Shown piece after piece: positions 59,170 through 64,000 of a DNA stretch of 64,000 bases (position 1 is its first letter; each line of letters opens with the position of its first letter). The stretch spans positions 79,036,732 to 79,100,731 of the forward strand of contig NC_080044.1 in the NCBI RefSeq assembly GCF_012489685.1, given 5' to 3'. The notes below the pieces were generated by a model. The model saw only the letters and a list, made by a program, of their open reading frames with translations, searched no databases and was not told the origin of the DNA. The translations under genes and the position numbers were made by a program. This DNA is from Lotus japonicus (taxonomy: Eukaryota > Streptophyta > Magnoliopsida > Fabales > Fabaceae).

Positions 59170-61128
59170 TATGTAAAGTTTCTAAGCTAAACTCATAAGA
59201 AAGCTTGAATGTTTTTCTTTTTTTCTTATTTCAAGACAAGTTAATGGAAAAGCATTTTGGTCTTTTTCAATAACGTGTTTGTGTTTCTATCTATGTTTAA
59301 TTCTTCCAACATTATTTACCAAAAAAAAATTCTTCCAACATTATTCCTCTCCTCCTATTAATTTCTAGTAGCTTCTTCGTCATAATAGTCTTTTTCCTAA
59401 ACGTGTAAACTTCAGATTTCTAAACATGAAACACAAGAATCTACATTTTTTAATTAATCTCGAGTTGATGATTTATAAGGAGCTTATAAATGATGCTTAC
59501 ATATTCTTAAATGGAAAGGAATGATCACACACGTGGAGATTCATTCATTGGTAATCCATACTTAGATATTGTTGTGATTCGGACACAATTGATGTTAATA
59601 TTTTGGCCATATTTGAAGGAGGGTATGAATTATGAGTCATGATATAATAGAGCGCAATGGTAAGTGCGTAGGTATGATATAAGATTGGGAAAAACGTGAC
59701 ACGAGTAGTTTGGGGACCCGCTGCTTGATTACTTTTTTTTTTAAACTGTTTTTAATTTTTAAAATCAGAAAAGAAAAAACAAAACTTTATTTGTATGAAT
59801 AATTTTTAAAAATTGTTCTTAAAAGTAGTTGCACATATCTTTCAGAGTTTCAGTTTTAAATGTTGATAATTCAAGTGCGGAGTTGGAGTCTCACATTGGT
59901 TAACTATAGGTGAGAATAATAGTTTATAAGAGATGTGACCCATAAATCTAATGTCTTAAGATTTTGGGATAAAATGTTGCATCGATATCTCTATCTCTTG
60001 GTGTCATCTTCCTCGTCTCATCTGCTCCCATGTCTCCCCCAACATTAAAAACCAGAAAACTACACATTGGAGATGTGTAGCTCACATGGGTATATTGGCT
60101 TCTTCCGTAATTTCTATGTGGCGACCGCTTTCAAAAATCATTAGTAATTGTTGATCTTAGGCTAAGAAAAGAAGAAGAAAATGTTTCACAAATGTAGATT
60201 ATCAACAAAGTCGTAATATATACTGGCTTCTCTAGTGGTTGCATAGATTGCAACTCACTCAAACCCGACTAAGTTGTTAAGATCATTTGAACGCTAATTA
60301 AAAAGGGGAAAAAAATCTACGCTCTAAAGTCAGCCGGTTTCTCTATTGATACTGGGGTTTAAGGACTTTAGTGTGACTTTTAATTTTAGGACTTTCGCTT
60401 CATGTATCGATTTGAGTGATTAGCACACTTATTTTTAATTTACTTATCTATTTGCATTGTAGTATTGCTCGTTCGAATTTTATTCTGACATGAAATGTTA
60501 CGGAACAATTCTTTGAGTGTTTAATCAAAATAATCAACACAAAATCATACCAATGCTTATCTTTGTAGTGTAAATCAACTTAACAAACAAAACCTTTAAT
60601 TTCAATGGATTAAAATATAAAAGTATAGAAAAAATTAATAGTTATCAAAATCAGTGCTTGTTTTAAGTCAAGTTTGGGGGATTGTCAGAACCTCTCTTTT
60701 GTTGTGTGCAACTGTGCATGTCGCCTCCTCTAGAAATGTCAGCATTTACTTTAGGTTGATCCTAGGGTATCTCTTTCTTCTTTTTTTTTTTTTTGAGCAA
60801 ACTAAGGTATCTCTTTCATGAAGGAGTTTTTGGGCTTAGCCCAGTTTGCAACAAAAAATATCAGCACCAATGTTGTTGATCCTCATTTTTTCCTTCTTCT
60901 TTCATAAATACAAAAATTAACACAAACACACCATAATATGAAAATCAACCTTTCGACCAAAAAAAAGATCAACCATCTCAATACAAAAATTGGACGAGTT
61001 TTATTTGCACTAAATATGATCTGTAATGTCCCTAATGGTAGGTATGCCATGGCCATAGACCATAGTGGTTATCAAAAGTCGTAATGTAGATGATTGAGTT
61101 CATTAAGTATTTAGTCGATAGTTCAATT
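59170..61128. other. Intergenic spacer
   Basis: About 2 kb of AT-rich DNA in which I see no gene, RNA or transposon termini. Confidence 0.4.
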
Positions 61129-61420
61129 CATAAAAAATATAGATAAGAAATATTTTGTTGGGGTATGCTTATCCACTAATTGAGTTATAAAAAATTCACG
61201 AGATTATTCTCATACTTGCTATAATAGGTCATAATAGCTCATAAAATATTGAATATAAGTATGCACCCACTTACATAAAAAATGTAGATGAAGAATATTT
61301 AGTTGGGGTAAGCTTATCCTCTAATTGAATTATCAAAATCTCAAGGAGATTATTCCCATACCTGCTATAATAGGCCATAGTAGTTCATAAAATATTGAAT
61401 CTAAATATGTACCCATTTAC
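61129..61420. repeat. Diverged tandem duplication, period about 145 bp
   Basis: CATAAAAAATATAGAT...TTGTTGGGGTATGCTTATCC recurs as CATAAAAAATGTAGAT...TAGTTGGGGTAAGCTTATCC from 61274. Both copies contain TGCTATAATAGG(T/C)CATA and CATAAAATATTGAAT. The copies differ at many positions, so the duplication is old. Confidence 0.8.
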
Positions 61421-61825
61421 ATCCCTAACCACACAAAAACAGGTTGCACTGAATGAGAAGGTGTGACAAAATAAAATTGTAACAAACTAAATTTTAGCAC
61501 ATTCCGACATTCGGTAGAAAATTGAGTTTCTTAAGTATTTAGTCACTGTTCAATTTCTCGGCAGCGCATTAACGAAAACTCTGATAAGAATGACCTATCA
61601 ACTCAACGTCATATCCGAGTCACGAGTAGATTAATCCGAGTCACGAGCAGATTAATCTTATCGAAACCGGCGATATAGAAATGAGGAAAAAATAGAAGGA
61701 GGAATATTCTAAAATGTAAAAAAATTAATAAAAAATAAATAGTGTGTTTTTCTATTTCCCACACATAAGGAGAGGGAGTAAGCAAAAACGTGAGAAACTT
61801 CTTCGTTCTCAAAACCAGAATACAC

Positions 61826-61935
61826 ACCTTCCCCTCTCTCTCTCTCTCTCGCTTCTCCGCACACATTCACCACCTTCTGCACTGTAAGATCCTCTCTCTC
61901 TCTTCCTCTCTCACACACTCTCTCTCTCTCTACAT
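61826..61935 (+). promoter_or_regulatory. CT-rich leader of the WAC/DDT gene
   Basis: Several (CT)n runs lie in the expected core promoter or 5' leader. A good donor, CACT|GTAAGATCC, occurs at about 61881. The acceptor TCAATGCAG|GGTGC at 62940 closes a likely 1.06-kb 5' UTR intron. Long first introns in plant 5' UTRs often raise expression. Confidence 0.45.
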
Positions 61936-62969
61936 TCATGCATTTTCTCAATCTACGTAGTTTGAATTTGTTGATTTTTGTTTCACTGTTGCCAATTCGG
62001 TTGTGGCGGGAACCAAGGTTTTTCGCCGTCGTCGTCGGCGATGCGCGGTTTTCTTGCATCCCCTTTTTCGATTTTCATTGTGAATGTGGCGTTGCGTCTC
62101 TGTTCAGTTCTCTGATCGAGTTTTTGACATCGGTGCTGCAGAATTGCAGCGCCGTTTGCGGTTTTTTGGTACCTGAATAGTTCGTGCGTTATTGAATCCC
62201 TAAATGGGTGCATTTTAGGGTTTCCTTTTGTTTTGTTGTATTGGGGTTTCTTCTGTGGACACTGGGGTGCTGTGAGTTTTGATTTTCAATGGTGGGGTTT
62301 GCTCAATTTGCATTTATTCAAAGTAAAATCATGTGTGTAGTTAAATTCTTTTGTTTTGTTTTTGGGGGTTGGAACTGAACATCTCGGGGTTTCGTCTGAA
62401 TCTGGTTTGGCATTTTTACCTCAGTGGCATTGGTTTTAGACTTGGTTTTTGTGATGGGGTGTTATTCAATTTTGTATGGATGGGTTTGTCTTTGCATTAA
62501 TGGGATGAGAGTTTCTTAGGGTTCCTGCTTAAGAGATACATAACTTTGATTATTGGATTTGAATGGCATGCGACTGCGGGGCAGTTCTAAACATGCTTCA
62601 GCGACTGAAAGTGTGTCTGCTTATTTTGTGTTAAACTTGACTTGCATTTTCATTTGGGTAGTTTTTAAATTAGCTGTGATTTGCGAGGGAGCAAGTAGAA
62701 AACAACGAGGTCATTTTTATTTTTTTCATTCGAATCACAATTCACAGATTTTATGGTTTTCTTACATAATTGTCAAAACAAATTTTTGGGCTAAGGTAGA
62801 TTATGATTCACATTCTGGATTCTGAATTGTGGCTGCTAATAGTTTTTGTTCAGGGACTGTTGATATTTTTATTTTCATGAATGGAACTATTAAGATCATA
62901 CCGCTGAAAGGTTTATGTTCTGTTAAACTCTCAATGCAGGGTGCAGACGGGAGGTGAGGTTCTTTCACA

Positions 62970-63617
62970 ATGCCTCTTTTGAGGAGAAAGGCTTTTGCCT
63001 TGGTTGAGCCTCCTGAGGATTTGAAGCTAGATGAGCAGGTTTACACAATTCGGTATACAAAAGAAATATTTCGAGATTATCCGTATCCTTTGTAGTCATA
63101 TATTTTTGTTGTTTTATTTTTCTAATTGCCTTTAACTGGTAAAGTGTTTAAAAGGTGATTAATATGTAAAACTTAGCATGTTAGACCACCTGTAGTATTC
63201 CATATTAGTTCCTGCAGGGAGAGGATATTGCTGGTTTTGCCTTAACATAGAGTAGTGATTATTTGAAACGATTGAGTCTATACCGCCAGAGGGTTTGGAC
63301 GTGTAATTTCACTGGAAAAACTGGCCTGACTTATGAAGAAGCTTTGGTGTCAGAACAACGAGCCAATGAGAAAGTCCAACAGATTCCTAAAGAATTCATG
63401 GCTTCTGCTTTAAGAATCATTCAGTACAGTAAGAACTACCTTCTTCTAAGATGAGGAAATATATGTTGATACAATGATGCATCCATTTTTTATTTTTCAT
63501 CTCTTGTTACAGATAATTTCTTTTTGTTCTACGTGAGTAATTCTAATTTATGCAATTCAGTAATTCCTGTTGAATCTTCTGACTCTAAGAATGCGTGATA
63601 GTCAATGTAGACGGTGG

Positions 63618-63674
<57 letters not shown>

Positions 63675-64000
63675 ACATGTGAAGTTGCATCTGTTTATGG
63701 AATCTGATGTTTATGTTTAATCCCACAGAGCTAGTGAGTTGTGTGGTGTTGCTAACTTAAATGGCTGGAACAAAATGTGATTTTATTTTGATCCAATATT
63801 GGCATTCAATTATTGAGCAGTTAAAGTAGCTATGATTTATGTGCTGCACGAAAGTTTTGGGGGGGGGGGTCCTATTTTGTTTGGATGTGTGATTGTCTAG
63901 TGTCTATCAAAGGGTTCACACTAAGCATTCTGTTCTTATTTAATAATCAGCAGACTCAGAACAATATTTTATTAATTTGCTACATATGTTTCAGGGCACA
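62970..64000 (+). CDS. WAC/DDT-domain chromatin protein, 5' part (partial)
   Basis: Start of a gene that leaves the window. ATG 62970 opens MPLLRRKAFALVEPPEDLKL and the exon ends at 63082. The second coding exon is 63256-63428. A candidate third exon begins at 63995 (TTTCAG|GGCACA) and runs off the end. The joined N-terminus reads DEQVYTIRYTKEIFRDYP, then DYLKRLSLYRQRVWTCNFTG and KTGLTYEEALVSEQ. This is the WAC domain known from ACF1/WSTF and from plant DDT-domain proteins that work with ISWI chromatin remodellers. It probably binds DNA near nucleosomes. The DDT domain itself would lie beyond the window. The WAC residues look complete and unmutated. Confidence 0.88.
63620..63674. repeat. (AT)n(GT)n compound microsatellite
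   Basis: About 15 AT units followed by about 12 GT units, in the intron after the second WAC-coding exon. Confidence 0.95.

Noticed and set aside
61938..62180. 80-residue protein upstream of the WAC/DDT gene
   Set aside because: It lies in the probable 5' UTR intron, and its composition is that of T-rich intron sequence.

Overview
The window is nuclear DNA from a flowering plant, most likely a papilionoid legume (Lotus-like; this is inferred from gene style and repeat families, not proven). It is AT-rich. Its genes have many short exons with GT-AG introns, and a nuclear-type tRNA-His is present. Much of the remaining DNA consists of small non-autonomous transposons, many with readable termini and target-site duplications (TSDs). 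No bacterial or organellar gene organisation was seen.

Six complete protein genes and one gene cut by the window edge can be reconstructed exon by exon. For the complete genes the exon phases add up to an open frame. From left to right they are: a NIPA-type magnesium transporter (minus, 3200-7225); a HAS1/RH27-type nucleolar DEAD-box RNA helicase (plus, 9512-13816); a PSI1-like DUF3475/DUF668 protein (plus, 16154-23636); a plant MACPF protein of the CAD1/NSL1 family (minus, 26725-32252); a poorly characterised protein with a calponin-homology-like N-terminus, a long acidic middle and a C-terminal hydrophobic anchor (minus, 37437-41402); a MORN-repeat PIP5K (minus, 53528-57330); and the 5' part of a WAC/DDT-domain chromatin protein (plus, from 62970, running off the end). 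One tRNA-His(GTG) lies at 2233-2304 on the minus strand. The genes are functionally unrelated, as is usual for a plant chromosome, and no operon-like logic was seen.

The DNA between and inside the genes holds a well-preserved record of transposition. Two Helitrons are present: 35 to about 1394 on the minus strand, and 43636-50328 on the plus strand. The larger one carries fragments of a PPR gene and of a signal-peptide-peptidase-like gene, and contains a Copia solo LTR with a 5-bp TSD. Two CACTA-type elements are built almost entirely of short palindromes; one of them is nested inside a Tourist-like MITE. Three Mutator-like elements have exact 9-bp TSDs. There are several hAT-type elements, some nested, one with an 8-bp TSD and a decayed transposase. 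Three tRNA-derived SINEs sit in two introns and one promoter region, with a probable fourth near the PIP5K gene. A Copia LTR end lies in an intron, and an RNase H fragment lies upstream of the NIPA gene. Intron 8 of the NIPA gene has a recent 152-bp tandem duplication linked to a perfect 23-bp inverted repeat.

I see no clear evidence of a wholly new biological system. The most interesting items are the gene-capturing Helitron, the palindrome-array CACTA elements, and the CH-like tail-anchored protein. Exon borders were placed by eye from GT/AG signals, reading-frame continuity and recalled family sequences. Expect occasional errors of one or a few bases in non-coding boundaries.
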